A DNA stretch of 64,000 nt. Source: DATBAK01 sp038240075. GTDB lineage: Bacteria; Actinomycetota; Acidimicrobiia; IMCC26256; PALSA-610. Where the stretch lies: assembly GCA_038240075.1 (NCBI GenBank), contig JBBSEC010000005.1, forward strand, positions 1-64,000, read 5' to 3'. Below, in pieces: positions 49,054-56,588 of the stretch; the stretch's first letter is position 1, and every line of letters starts with the position of its first letter. The position numbers and the translations under genes were made by a program. The notes beneath the pieces were generated by a model, which saw only the letters and a program-made list of their open reading frames with translations, did not search any database and had not been told where the DNA came from.

Positions 49054-50229
49054 ATGAAGCTGGCGTGGAGTCCCGGCGACGAGGCGTTTCGCGCCGAGCT
49101 CATCGAGTTTCTCGACGCCAACACGCCGCCCGAGGCCACCGGCTACGACTTCCTCGGTGAGGTGTCGGCGGGCGACGAGATCTTTCCCGCGTGGCTGCGG
49201 GCCTGGCAGGCGACCCTCTTCGACAAGGGGTGGATGATCCCCGGTTACCCGCCCGAGCTCGGCGGCCGGGACTGCACGCCGGTGCAGACGCTGATCTATC
49301 TCGAAGAGCTCTCGAAGCGCCGGATCCCGCGCGCAACCCACTTCCCGGGATACGCGATCGTGGCGCCGAGCCTCCTCGAGTACGGCAACGAGGAGCAGCG
49401 CACCCTCGTTCCCGCCGCGATCCGGGGCGACACGATCTGGTGTATCGGCATGAGCGAGCCCAACGCGGGATCCGACCTCGCGGGGCTCCAGACGCGCGCC
49501 GAGGTGTACGCCGACGAGTTCGTGATCAACGGCCAGAAGGTGTGGACGAGCTACGCGACCGTCGCGAGCAAGTGCTTCTGCTACGTGCGCACCGACCCGG
49601 CCGCGCCGAAGCACCGCGGCATCTCGCTCCTCATCGTCGACATGGACACACCCGGCATCGAAGTACGACCGCTGCGCCACATCAACGGCAAGGCCGAGTT
49701 CGCCGAGGTGTTCTTCACCGATGTTGTCGTGCCGCGTGCGAACCTCGTCGGTGAGCTCAACGGCGGCTGGACCATCACGCAGGGCTCCCTCGCGCACGAA
49801 CGTGCCGGTCTCTGGGTCGACGGCGTCGCGCGGCTCGAGCAGACCGTGCTCGGCCTCGTCGCGCTGGCGAAGCGGACGGGCCGCGATCTCGATCCCGTTG
49901 CGCGCCGGCGCATCGCGGCGATCTACGAGATGACCGCGAGCCTGCGCGCGCTCGGCTACAAGGGCTTCTCCTCGTTCGCGCAGGGATCGTCGGCCCCCGA
50001 GCACTCGTTCATGAAGATGGCGACGTCGGAAACCGGCAAGGCCGTGTTCGAGCTGGGCATGGAGCTCTGCGGGCCGTTCGGCGCGGTGACCGATCCCGAG
50101 CTCGGAGAAGAATCGGGACGCTGGGTCAACATGTTCTTCATGAGCTTCGCCAACACGATTGCCGGTGGGAGCTCAGAGATCCAGCGCAACATCATCGCCC
50201 AGCGCATCCTCGGACTCCCCCGGAAGTAA
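49054..50229 (+). CDS. Acyl-CoA dehydrogenase, larger subunit of a pair
   Basis: 391 residues. The N-terminal helices are followed by the FAD-binding stretch CIGMSEPNAGSDLAG (about residues 130-145), the WTSYATVASKC segment, and the C-terminal helical domain ending GGSSEIQRNIIAQRILGLPR, typical of FadE proteins. It is the first gene after the shared palindrome. With the adjacent 335-residue dehydrogenase it probably forms the alpha2beta2 heteromer seen in steroid degraders, desaturating an acyl-CoA at C2-C3 and passing electrons to ETF. Confidence 0.92.
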   Translation: MKLAWSPGDEAFRAELIEFLDANTPPEATGYDFLGEVSAGDEIFPAWLRAWQATLFDKGWMIPGYPPELGGRDCTPVQTLIYLEELSKRRIPRATHFPGYAIVAPSLLEYGNEEQRTLVPAAIRGDTIWCIGMSEPNAGSDLAGLQTRAEVYADEFVINGQKVWTSYATVASKCFCYVRTDPAAPKHRGISLLIVDMDTPGIEVRPLRHINGKAEFAEVFFTDVVVPRANLVGELNGGWTITQGSLAHERAGLWVDGVARLEQTVLGLVALAKRTGRDLDPVARRRIAAIYEMTASLRALGYKGFSSFAQGSSAPEHSFMKMATSETGKAVFELGMELCGPFGAVTDPELGEESGRWVNMFFMSFANTIAGGSSEIQRNIIAQRILGLPRK

Positions 50230-50231
50230 CC

Positions 50232-51239
50232 ATGGACTTCTCGCTCACCCCAGACCAGGAGCTGTTGCGCGACACCGCGCGCGCACTGCTCACCAACGAG
50301 TGCCCGACGTCACTCCTGCGCGCACACATGACCGACCGCGCGGTGGCGGAGCCACTCTGGCGTCACCTCCGCGACTTCGCCGCGCTCGGCACCGGCGAGG
50401 CAACCAACCTCTGTGTCTTCCTGGAGCAGACCGGGTACGTCGCCGCGCCGGGCCCGTTCTTCGCGTCGGCCGCGCTGTGCGCGCCGCTCCTCGCCGCGGT
50501 GGGCCATCCCGCCGCCGAAGCCGTCGCCGCGGGCGAATCGGTCGGCACGGTCGCCGTGGCGGGCAGTTCGGGCGAGTGGCTGCCCAACGCCGAACCGGTC
50601 AAGTTCTTCGTGCTCGACGCCGACCTCGCCGACTGCATCGCGGTCGTCGAGCCCGGTCCGTCGGTGCGCGTGATCACGAAGCCGGCGGCGGCGGCGCAGC
50701 GCGAGATCGGCACCGTCGATTCGACGCGCCGCGCCTTCCGGCTCGAAGTCGCGGCACACGAAGGTGACTCCGCTCCGATCGCGCCCGAGGCGTGGCGGGC
50801 GTGGCGCGATCGGGCGCACGCCGCGCTCGCAGCCGAGATGGTCGGGACCGCACGGCGGATGTTCGACATGGCGCTCGACTACGCGAAGGAGCGCAAGCAG
50901 TTCGGCACACCGATCGGCGCGTTCCAGGCGATCCAGCACAAGCTCGCCGACCTCGCGCTCGCACTCGAACGCGCAACCGCCGCGGTGCAGTACGCGTCGA
51001 TGACCGTCGACGACGGCGACGATCCCCTCGAGCGAACCCGCGCCTGTCACGTCGCCAAGGCCGCGGCCGGCGACGCCGCACGCCGGTGCCTGAAGGACGG
51101 CATCCAGATCCACGGCGGCATCGGCTACACGTGGGAGCACGACCTCCATCTCTTCATCCGGCGCGCGACCGCATCGGAGTTCCTGCTCGGCCCGACGTCG
51201 TGGCACCACGACCGCCTCGCCGACCTCCTCTTCGCCTGA
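50232..51239 (+). CDS. Acyl-CoA dehydrogenase, smaller partner subunit
   Basis: 335 residues, 2 bp after the first dehydrogenase. It is shorter than canonical FadE proteins: the central FAD-binding loop that should read like SEPNAGSD is replaced (GTVAVAGSSGEWLPN), while the C-terminal domain with IQIHGGIGYTWEHDLHLFIRR is retained. In steroid-catabolic FadE pairs one subunit likewise lacks parts of the active site and the two share a composite site. It probably cannot work without its partner. Confidence 0.88.
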   Translation: MDFSLTPDQELLRDTARALLTNECPTSLLRAHMTDRAVAEPLWRHLRDFAALGTGEATNLCVFLEQTGYVAAPGPFFASAALCAPLLAAVGHPAAEAVAAGESVGTVAVAGSSGEWLPNAEPVKFFVLDADLADCIAVVEPGPSVRVITKPAAAAQREIGTVDSTRRAFRLEVAAHEGDSAPIAPEAWRAWRDRAHAALAAEMVGTARRMFDMALDYAKERKQFGTPIGAFQAIQHKLADLALALERATAAVQYASMTVDDGDDPLERTRACHVAKAAAGDAARRCLKDGIQIHGGIGYTWEHDLHLFIRRATASEFLLGPTSWHHDRLADLLFA

Positions 51240-51294
51240 CGCGCGGGCACCGGGCGGGCGGACGCGGATTCGCCGAACGTGTGATCATGCCTGC

Positions 51295-52137
51295 ATGAAG
51301 CTCGGACTCTTCGCCGTCAACATGGGCGAGTCGTGGCGGCCGGAAGCGTTGGTGCGCACCGCCCGTGCCGCGGAAGCAGCCGGCTTCGACTCAGTGTGGG
51401 CCGGTGAGCACGTGATCCTCCCCGACCCGCAGGTTCCACCGTCGCCGATGGCGCCGCAGGATCCTGCGCTCGACCCGCTCGTCGCGCTCACGTGGGCCGC
51501 CGCGCACACGACCACCCTGCTGCTCGCGACCGGGATCGTGATCCTGCCGCAGCGCAACCCGGTGGTGCTCGCGAAGCAGGTTGCGAGTCTCGATGTGCTC
51601 AGCCACGGCCGGCTGCTCCTCGGAGTGGGTGTCGGGTACCTCGAGCCGGAGTTCCGGGCGATCGGTGCCGACTTCGAACATCGGGGTGCGGTCACCGACG
51701 AGTACCTCGATGCGATGCATCACCTCTGGTACGACGAGCACCCCGAGTTCCACGGCCGCTTCGCCGACTTCGCCGGCGTCGACGCGCAGCCCCGGCCCGT
51801 GCAACAACCGGTCCCGATCGTGATCGGCGGGCACACCGCGCGCGCCTACCGACGCGCCGTCGCACGCGGCCAGGGTTGGTACGGCTTCTCGCAGACTCCG
51901 GAGACCGCGGCCGCGTCACTCGATGGTCTGCGCGCTGCGGCGTCGGACGTCGAACGCCCTTCCGAGCTCGGACCGCTCGAGATCACGATCACACCTCGAG
52001 GCCGCCTGACGGCCGAGACCGCCGCCGCGTTCGCCGCGCTCGGCGTGCACCGGATCGTTCCGTTCCCTCCGCCCGCCGCCGACGGCGTCGACCAGACGAT
52101 CGACACCGCGCTGCTCGCGATCGCCGGCTTGCAATAG
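51295..52137 (+). CDS. F420-dependent LLM-class oxidoreductase (TIGR03619-like)
   Basis: 280 residues, the short type of bacterial-luciferase-like TIM barrel. Landmarks are MKLGLFAVNMG, EAAGFDSVWAGEHVILP, TGIVILPQRNPVVLAKQVASLDVLSHGRLLLGVGVGYLEPEF, and VPIVIGGHTARAYRRA. It probably uses F420 for redox chemistry on an unknown substrate. It is a different subfamily from the two 377-residue copies at the left end. It follows the dehydrogenase pair at 55 bp with its own start, and may share their transcript. Confidence 0.85.
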   Translation: MKLGLFAVNMGESWRPEALVRTARAAEAAGFDSVWAGEHVILPDPQVPPSPMAPQDPALDPLVALTWAAAHTTTLLLATGIVILPQRNPVVLAKQVASLDVLSHGRLLLGVGVGYLEPEFRAIGADFEHRGAVTDEYLDAMHHLWYDEHPEFHGRFADFAGVDAQPRPVQQPVPIVIGGHTARAYRRAVARGQGWYGFSQTPETAAASLDGLRAAASDVERPSELGPLEITITPRGRLTAETAAAFAALGVHRIVPFPPPAADGVDQTIDTALLAIAGLQ

Positions 52138-52184
52138 CTCACGTTCAGGTGCTGCCGATGTGTCGGCCGTCGGGGGTTCCCTGC

Positions 52185-53150
52185 TCAGCCCGCCAGCAGC
52201 TCGGCGATGATCCCTTCGGGGTTCGTGCGCCACCCCATTCGCTGCCAGCCCGGCAACGCCGCGCCGACGTCGAAGATGCGGCCGTAGTGGATCTCGGTGA
52301 GCGCCTTCCACAGCGCCCAACCCCGGCCGCGCTCCCACGCCGCGTCGTCGACGCCGAGTGCATCGCGAAACGCTCGGCGACTCGTTCCCGAGAACAGCGT
52401 CCACGCGATCGCCAGGTCGCACGCCGGATCTCCGATCGCGCTGCAGCCGAAGTCGATGACCCCCGACAACGCGCCGTCGGTGACGAGCAGGTTCGACGCG
52501 ACGACATCGCCATGGACCCACACGTCCGGGCCGTCGAAGGCCGCGTCGAGCGCGGTCTCCCACACCGCGATGACCGCGTCACCGTCGATCTCGGAACACA
52601 GTGCACCCGAACCCGGTGCACCCGAACCCGGTGCACCCGAACCCGGTGCACCCGGACCCAGTGCGGCGACGGCCGCGCGCGTCTCGTCATTCCAGGTCGT
52701 GAGCGGCCCGCCACGGAAGAAACTCTGGGCACCGGCACGCGGCCCGTCGGTCGCATTCGCGCGGTACAAGGCCTGGAGAAACCCACCGAGATCAGCCGCG
52801 AAACGGTCGACGTCGCCGATCCGGTCGAGCGTCGCGGGCTCGCCACCCAGCCAGCGGTAGACCGACCAGGGACGCGGAAACTCCGGCGACGACGTGCCCT
52901 TCGCGAGGGGCTGCGGGATCGGGAGCGGCAGTTGCGGAGCGAGCACGGGGAGCCACCGGTGTTCCTTGTCGACCTGCACTGCGTAGGCATCGCCGCTCGG
53001 CAACCGCACCGACATCTCTGAACCCAGGCGGAACGTTGTGTTGTCCCACCCATCGAGCTCGACACGCGTCACGGGGAGTGCGCGCCACTCGGGAAACTGC
53101 GCCGCCAGCAACCGCTCGACGAGCTCGGGAGTGATCTCCGACTTGTCCAC
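52185..53150 (-). CDS. Aminoglycoside-phosphotransferase-fold (APH/choline kinase) protein
   Basis: 321 residues. The kinase catalytic loop is HGDVVASN (Brenner motif HxDxxxxN, near residue 207) and the metal-binding DFG is in VIDFGCSAIGDPACDLA (near 225). A VNTR-encoded GAPGS repeat loop lies at about residues 166-183. Such proteins phosphorylate hydroxylated small molecules; an antibiotic-resistance role is possible but not shown. In fatty-acid gene contexts APH-fold proteins are often of acyl-CoA dehydrogenase-linked type. Its ATG is four bases from the end of the ABC-F gene. Confidence 0.85.
   Translation of the reverse strand: MDKSEITPELVERLLAAQFPEWRALPVTRVELDGWDNTTFRLGSEMSVRLPSGDAYAVQVDKEHRWLPVLAPQLPLPIPQPLAKGTSSPEFPRPWSVYRWLGGEPATLDRIGDVDRFAADLGGFLQALYRANATDGPRAGAQSFFRGGPLTTWNDETRAAVAALGPGAPGSGAPGSGAPGSGALCSEIDGDAVIAVWETALDAAFDGPDVWVHGDVVASNLLVTDGALSGVIDFGCSAIGDPACDLAIAWTLFSGTSRRAFRDALGVDDAAWERGRGWALWKALTEIHYGRIFDVGAALPGWQRMGWRTNPEGIIAELLAG
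52601..52660. repeat. Four 15-bp tandem repeats inside the APH-fold gene
   Basis: The unit GTGCACCCGAACCCG is repeated three times exactly (52601-52645), with a fourth copy differing at two bases (52646-52660). On the minus strand it encodes GAPGS repeats in a surface loop. Unit length is a multiple of three, so copy changes keep the frame. Confidence 0.9.
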
Positions 53151-53153
53151 GAC

Positions 53154-54824
53154 TCAGACGGCGTGGTCGGCGACGACGCGGCCGTCGAGGATCTCGATCG
53201 TGCGCGTGAACCGGAGTGCGTCGATCAACCCGCGGTCGTGGGTCACGAGCAGCAGGGTGCCCTCGAAGCTCCCGAGCGCCTGTTCGAGCTGGTCGATCGC
53301 GGGCAGGTCGAGATGGTTCGTGGGCTCGTCGAGCACGAGGCAGTTGACGCCCGTCGCGCTCAGCAACGCGAGCTCCGCGCGTGTGCGCTCGCCCGGTGAC
53401 AGTGTCGCCGGCGTGCGCTCGACGTGACCGGAGCCGAGCCCGAACTTCGCCAGCAGCGACCGGCTCTCGGCGACGAGCATCCCGCTCGCGGCACCGAACG
53501 CGTCGAGCAGCGTCGCGTCGCCCAGGAAGCGCCCGCGCGCCTGCTCCAACGTGCCGACGACGACGCCCGGGCCGACGCGACGCGTCCCCGACGCGAGCGG
53601 GAGGTCGCCGAGCAGTGCGCGCAGCAACGTGGTCTTTCCGCTGCCGTTGGGTCCGAGGATCGCGACCCGTTCGGCCCAGCCGATCTCGAGGTCGATCGGT
53701 CCGAGCACGAAGTCGCCGCGCTCGACGACCGCGTCTTCGAACCGCGCGACAACGCTGCCGCTGCGGGGCGCGGCCGCGATCTCCATCCGCAGCTCCCAGC
53801 CCTCCCACGGCTTCTCGACGACATCGAGCCGTTCGATTGCCCGCTCCGTGATCTTCGCCTTCGCGGCGACGTGCTCGCTCGAGTTGGTCTTGAAGTGACG
53901 GATGTGCTTGTCGTTCTCGTTGCTCTTGCGCACCTTGCTCACGCCCTGCAACGACCATTCGCGTTGCGTCTGCGCCCGCTGCGCCAACGTCGAGCGCTTC
54001 GACGAGTAGTCGGCGTAGGCCTCCTCGGCGTGTCGCCGCGCGACGGCGCGTTCCTCGAGGTACGCGCTCCAGCCACCGTTGAACTGCCGCGCGGTGTGAT
54101 CGTGATCATCGAGCTCGAGGACCGCCGTGATCGTGCGGTCGAGGAACGCGCGGTCGTGCGACACGATCACCGCCGCGCCCGGGAGCCCGACGACGAACTC
54201 CTCGAGCCGGCTCAACCCCACGAAGTCGAGGTCGTTCGTCGGTTCGTCGAGCAAGAACACGTCGAAGCGCGACAACAGGATCGCCGCGAGCGACGCGCGC
54301 GCCGCTTCGCCACCCGAGAGCGCGCCGGTCGACAGGTTCAGCAGGCGCTCGGGTATTCCGAGCTCGGCACACACCACGCCGACGCGCCCGTCGAAGTCGG
54401 GCCCACCGAGCGCGAGGAAGCGATCGAGTGCATGCGTGTACGTGTCGTCGGCGTCGGGGCCGCCGACCGCGAGCTGGTCGGCCGCGGCCTCGAGCGCCGT
54501 CTCCGCAGCCGCGACACCCGTGCGCCGCGACAAGAACACGTGGAGCGTCTCGTCGGGCCGGCGGTCGGGCTCCTGCGGCAGATAACCAACGGTCGCGCTG
54601 GGAGGGATGCACGTGACCGATCCCGCGTCGGGCGACTCCTGCCCCGCCAGGATGCGCAGCAGCGTCGTCTTACCGGTGCCGTTCGGCGCGACGACTCCGA
54701 TGCGATCACCGGGCGCGACGGTGAGCGACACGTGCTCGAGCACGGAGCTCGGGCCGAACGACTTGGTGACGTCGCGGGCGACGAGCGACGCGACCCCGGA
54801 GGAATTGGACGAAACGTGAGTCAT
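53154..54824 (-). CDS. ABC-F protein with two ATP-binding domains
   Basis: 556 residues from the ATG at 54824. Two ATPase domains are each complete: Walker A VVAPNGTGKTT, signature ALSGGEAARASL and Walker B FLLDEPTNDLDF in the first; LGPNGSGKTT, LSPGERTRAEL and VLDEPTNHLDL in the second. The inter-domain linker is charged and helical (about 270-330). There is no transmembrane domain. ABC-F proteins bind ribosomes, and some protect them from antibiotics. The 147-bp upstream region holds no obvious promoter. Confidence 0.9.
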   Translation of the reverse strand: MTHVSSNSSGVASLVARDVTKSFGPSSVLEHVSLTVAPGDRIGVVAPNGTGKTTLLRILAGQESPDAGSVTCIPPSATVGYLPQEPDRRPDETLHVFLSRRTGVAAAETALEAAADQLAVGGPDADDTYTHALDRFLALGGPDFDGRVGVVCAELGIPERLLNLSTGALSGGEAARASLAAILLSRFDVFLLDEPTNDLDFVGLSRLEEFVVGLPGAAVIVSHDRAFLDRTITAVLELDDHDHTARQFNGGWSAYLEERAVARRHAEEAYADYSSKRSTLAQRAQTQREWSLQGVSKVRKSNENDKHIRHFKTNSSEHVAAKAKITERAIERLDVVEKPWEGWELRMEIAAAPRSGSVVARFEDAVVERGDFVLGPIDLEIGWAERVAILGPNGSGKTTLLRALLGDLPLASGTRRVGPGVVVGTLEQARGRFLGDATLLDAFGAASGMLVAESRSLLAKFGLGSGHVERTPATLSPGERTRAELALLSATGVNCLVLDEPTNHLDLPAIDQLEQALGSFEGTLLLVTHDRGLIDALRFTRTIEILDGRVVADHAV

Positions 54825-54971
54825 GACAGACCTGCGCGGTGAGAGAAGAGGCACAGAGGCGGGGTTCGAGCAGCCGCTACCAACGCAAGGGCGCCGCACG
54901 ATGGCGCAGCGCACGCGGATGCGACCGTGAAGACCGAGACTCAGCGTGCCACGAAGGAGAGGATACCGGAT

Positions 54972-56513
54972 CTAACCGATCTTGCGCTCCTGATTGCTCC
55001 ACGCCTGCCCGCGCAGGAGTCGCTTCAACACCTTGCCGTTGGGGTGGCGGGGAAGCTCCGCGACCTGCTCCCACGACGCGGGGACCTTGTAGTCGGCGAG
55101 CCGCGCGCGACACCACGCGTCGAGCTCGGCGTCGGTCACCGGCGTCCGCACCTCGATCACCGCGTGCAGGCGCTCGCCGAGACGATCGTCGGGAACACCG
55201 AACACCGCGCAGTCGACGACCGCAGGATTGGTGAAGAGCACGTCTTCGATCTCGCGCGGGTAGATGTTGACTCCGCCGCGGATCACCATGTCGTTCGCGC
55301 GGTCGGTCAGGTAGAGGTAGCCGTCGGCGTCGAGGTGGCCGACGTCGCCGACGGTGAACGCGTCGTCGCGCCACACCGAGGCCGTCTTCTCCTCGTCGTC
55401 GTGATAGTGGAAGCGCGCGCCCCCCGCGGGGCGGATGTAGACGAGGCCCGTCTCACCGGCCGGCAGCACGTGGGCATCGTCGTCGAGCACGCGCACCTCG
55501 ACTCCCGGCCACGGCAGGCCGACGCTACCGGGGCGCTCCCGCCACTCGGCGGGCGAGATGCGCGTCGCGCCGCCTTCGCTCGCTCCGTAGAGCTCCCAGA
55601 CCTCGGCCGGCGCGAGCGCGTCGAGGATGCGCTCCTTCACCGGTACCGGGCACGGCGCGCCGCCGTGCACGATCACGCGCAACGACGAGAGGTCGAAGGC
55701 CGCCCGTTCGCTCTCCGGAACCTCGAGGATGCGGATGAAATGGGCGGGCGTCATGAACGAGATCGTCACGCGCTCCGACGCGATGAGGCGCAACCACTCG
55801 CGAGCGTCCCACGCGCCCGTCGAACCCGGCTGCATGATCACCGAACGCGCTCCAACGAAGAGTGCCGACATCACGTAGCCGCCCGGCCCTGCGTGATACG
55901 CCGGACCCGAGAGGATGTAGACGTCGTCGCCGGTCCAGCCCCACAAGGCGACCTGCCCCTGCTGCACCGCGCCCGCGCGTGCGCCGGCGAACGAGGGGTG
56001 CACCACACCCTTCGGGCGGCCGGTCGTGCCCGACGTGTAGAACACCGGCGTCGCCAGCACCTCGCACTCTGCGAGCCTCCCCGACACCACCGCGGCCGCG
56101 ATCACGCGTTCGTACTCGTCGGCCGCGCCACCCACCACGATCACCGCGCAACCGCTGCGGCCGACGGCCGGCTCGAAGTCATCACGAAGCCGCTCGTGCG
56201 CGATCAGCACGCGGGCCTGCGAGTCGTCGAGGATGTACGCGAGCTCGTCGACCTTCAAATGGAAGTTCACGAGGACCACCGACGCCTCGAGCTTCGCGGC
56301 GGCCGCCCACACCTCGAAGAACGCAACGTCGTTCGGCAACATGATCGCCACGCGAGACCCGGCCTCCACTCCCCGCTCGCGCAGCGCGTAGGCCAGCCGG
56401 TTTGTGCGGTCGTCGAGCTCGCCGTAGCCGATGCGCCGCTCGCCGGCGACGAATGCGACCCGATCGGGAGCGTCGCGGCCGAATCCGCTCACGCCGGACG
56501 AGGCTGGTTCCAT
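54972..56513 (-). CDS. Acyl-CoA synthetase (FadD-like AMP-binding enzyme)
   Basis: 513 residues. The adenylation motif FYTSGTTGRPKGVVHPSF is near residues 155-172, the WELYGASEGG motif near 290, the DVGHLDADGYLYLTDRANDM motif near 385-405, and the A10-type catalytic Lys lies in NGKVLKRLLR near the C terminus. It activates a carboxylic acid with ATP and CoA, the entry step to the oxidation genes nearby. Its 5' end is 13 bp from the palindromic operator that also precedes the acyl-CoA dehydrogenase pair. Confidence 0.92.
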   Translation of the reverse strand: MEPASSGVSGFGRDAPDRVAFVAGERRIGYGELDDRTNRLAYALRERGVEAGSRVAIMLPNDVAFFEVWAAAAKLEASVVLVNFHLKVDELAYILDDSQARVLIAHERLRDDFEPAVGRSGCAVIVVGGAADEYERVIAAAVVSGRLAECEVLATPVFYTSGTTGRPKGVVHPSFAGARAGAVQQGQVALWGWTGDDVYILSGPAYHAGPGGYVMSALFVGARSVIMQPGSTGAWDAREWLRLIASERVTISFMTPAHFIRILEVPESERAAFDLSSLRVIVHGGAPCPVPVKERILDALAPAEVWELYGASEGGATRISPAEWRERPGSVGLPWPGVEVRVLDDDAHVLPAGETGLVYIRPAGGARFHYHDDEEKTASVWRDDAFTVGDVGHLDADGYLYLTDRANDMVIRGGVNIYPREIEDVLFTNPAVVDCAVFGVPDDRLGERLHAVIEVRTPVTDAELDAWCRARLADYKVPASWEQVAELPRHPNGKVLKRLLRGQAWSNQERKIG

Positions 56514-56525
56514 CGACCTAAACTA

Positions 56526-56541
56526 CTGACATCAGCGTCAG
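56526..56541. promoter_or_regulatory. Palindromic operator CTGACATCAGCGTCAG
   Basis: A 16-bp palindrome with the same CTGAC-N6-GTCAG layout as the site at 49002-49017, matching it at 14 of 16 positions. It lies 13 bp from the acyl-CoA synthetase start and 48 bp from the hydantoinase B start, between two divergent genes, so both would be controlled together with the dehydrogenase pair. Confidence 0.65.
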
Positions 56542-56588
56542 TTTCGCGAGTGACGCCGGCTGATTGCCGTTCGATTGCAGGGGGACGA

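Noticed and set aside
52185..53150. Antibiotic-resistance label for the APH-fold gene
   Set aside because: The fold fits many small-molecule kinases and the acyl-CoA gene context gives no support for resistance.
53154..54824. Antibiotic-resistance label for the ABC-F gene
   Set aside because: ABC-F proteins include housekeeping translation factors, and no attenuator or leader peptide typical of resistance genes is evident upstream.
54927..56588. Plus-strand frame extending the hydantoinase B gene 554 codons upstream
   Set aside because: It overlaps the acyl-CoA synthetase on the other strand; family-like sequence starts only at ATG 56589.
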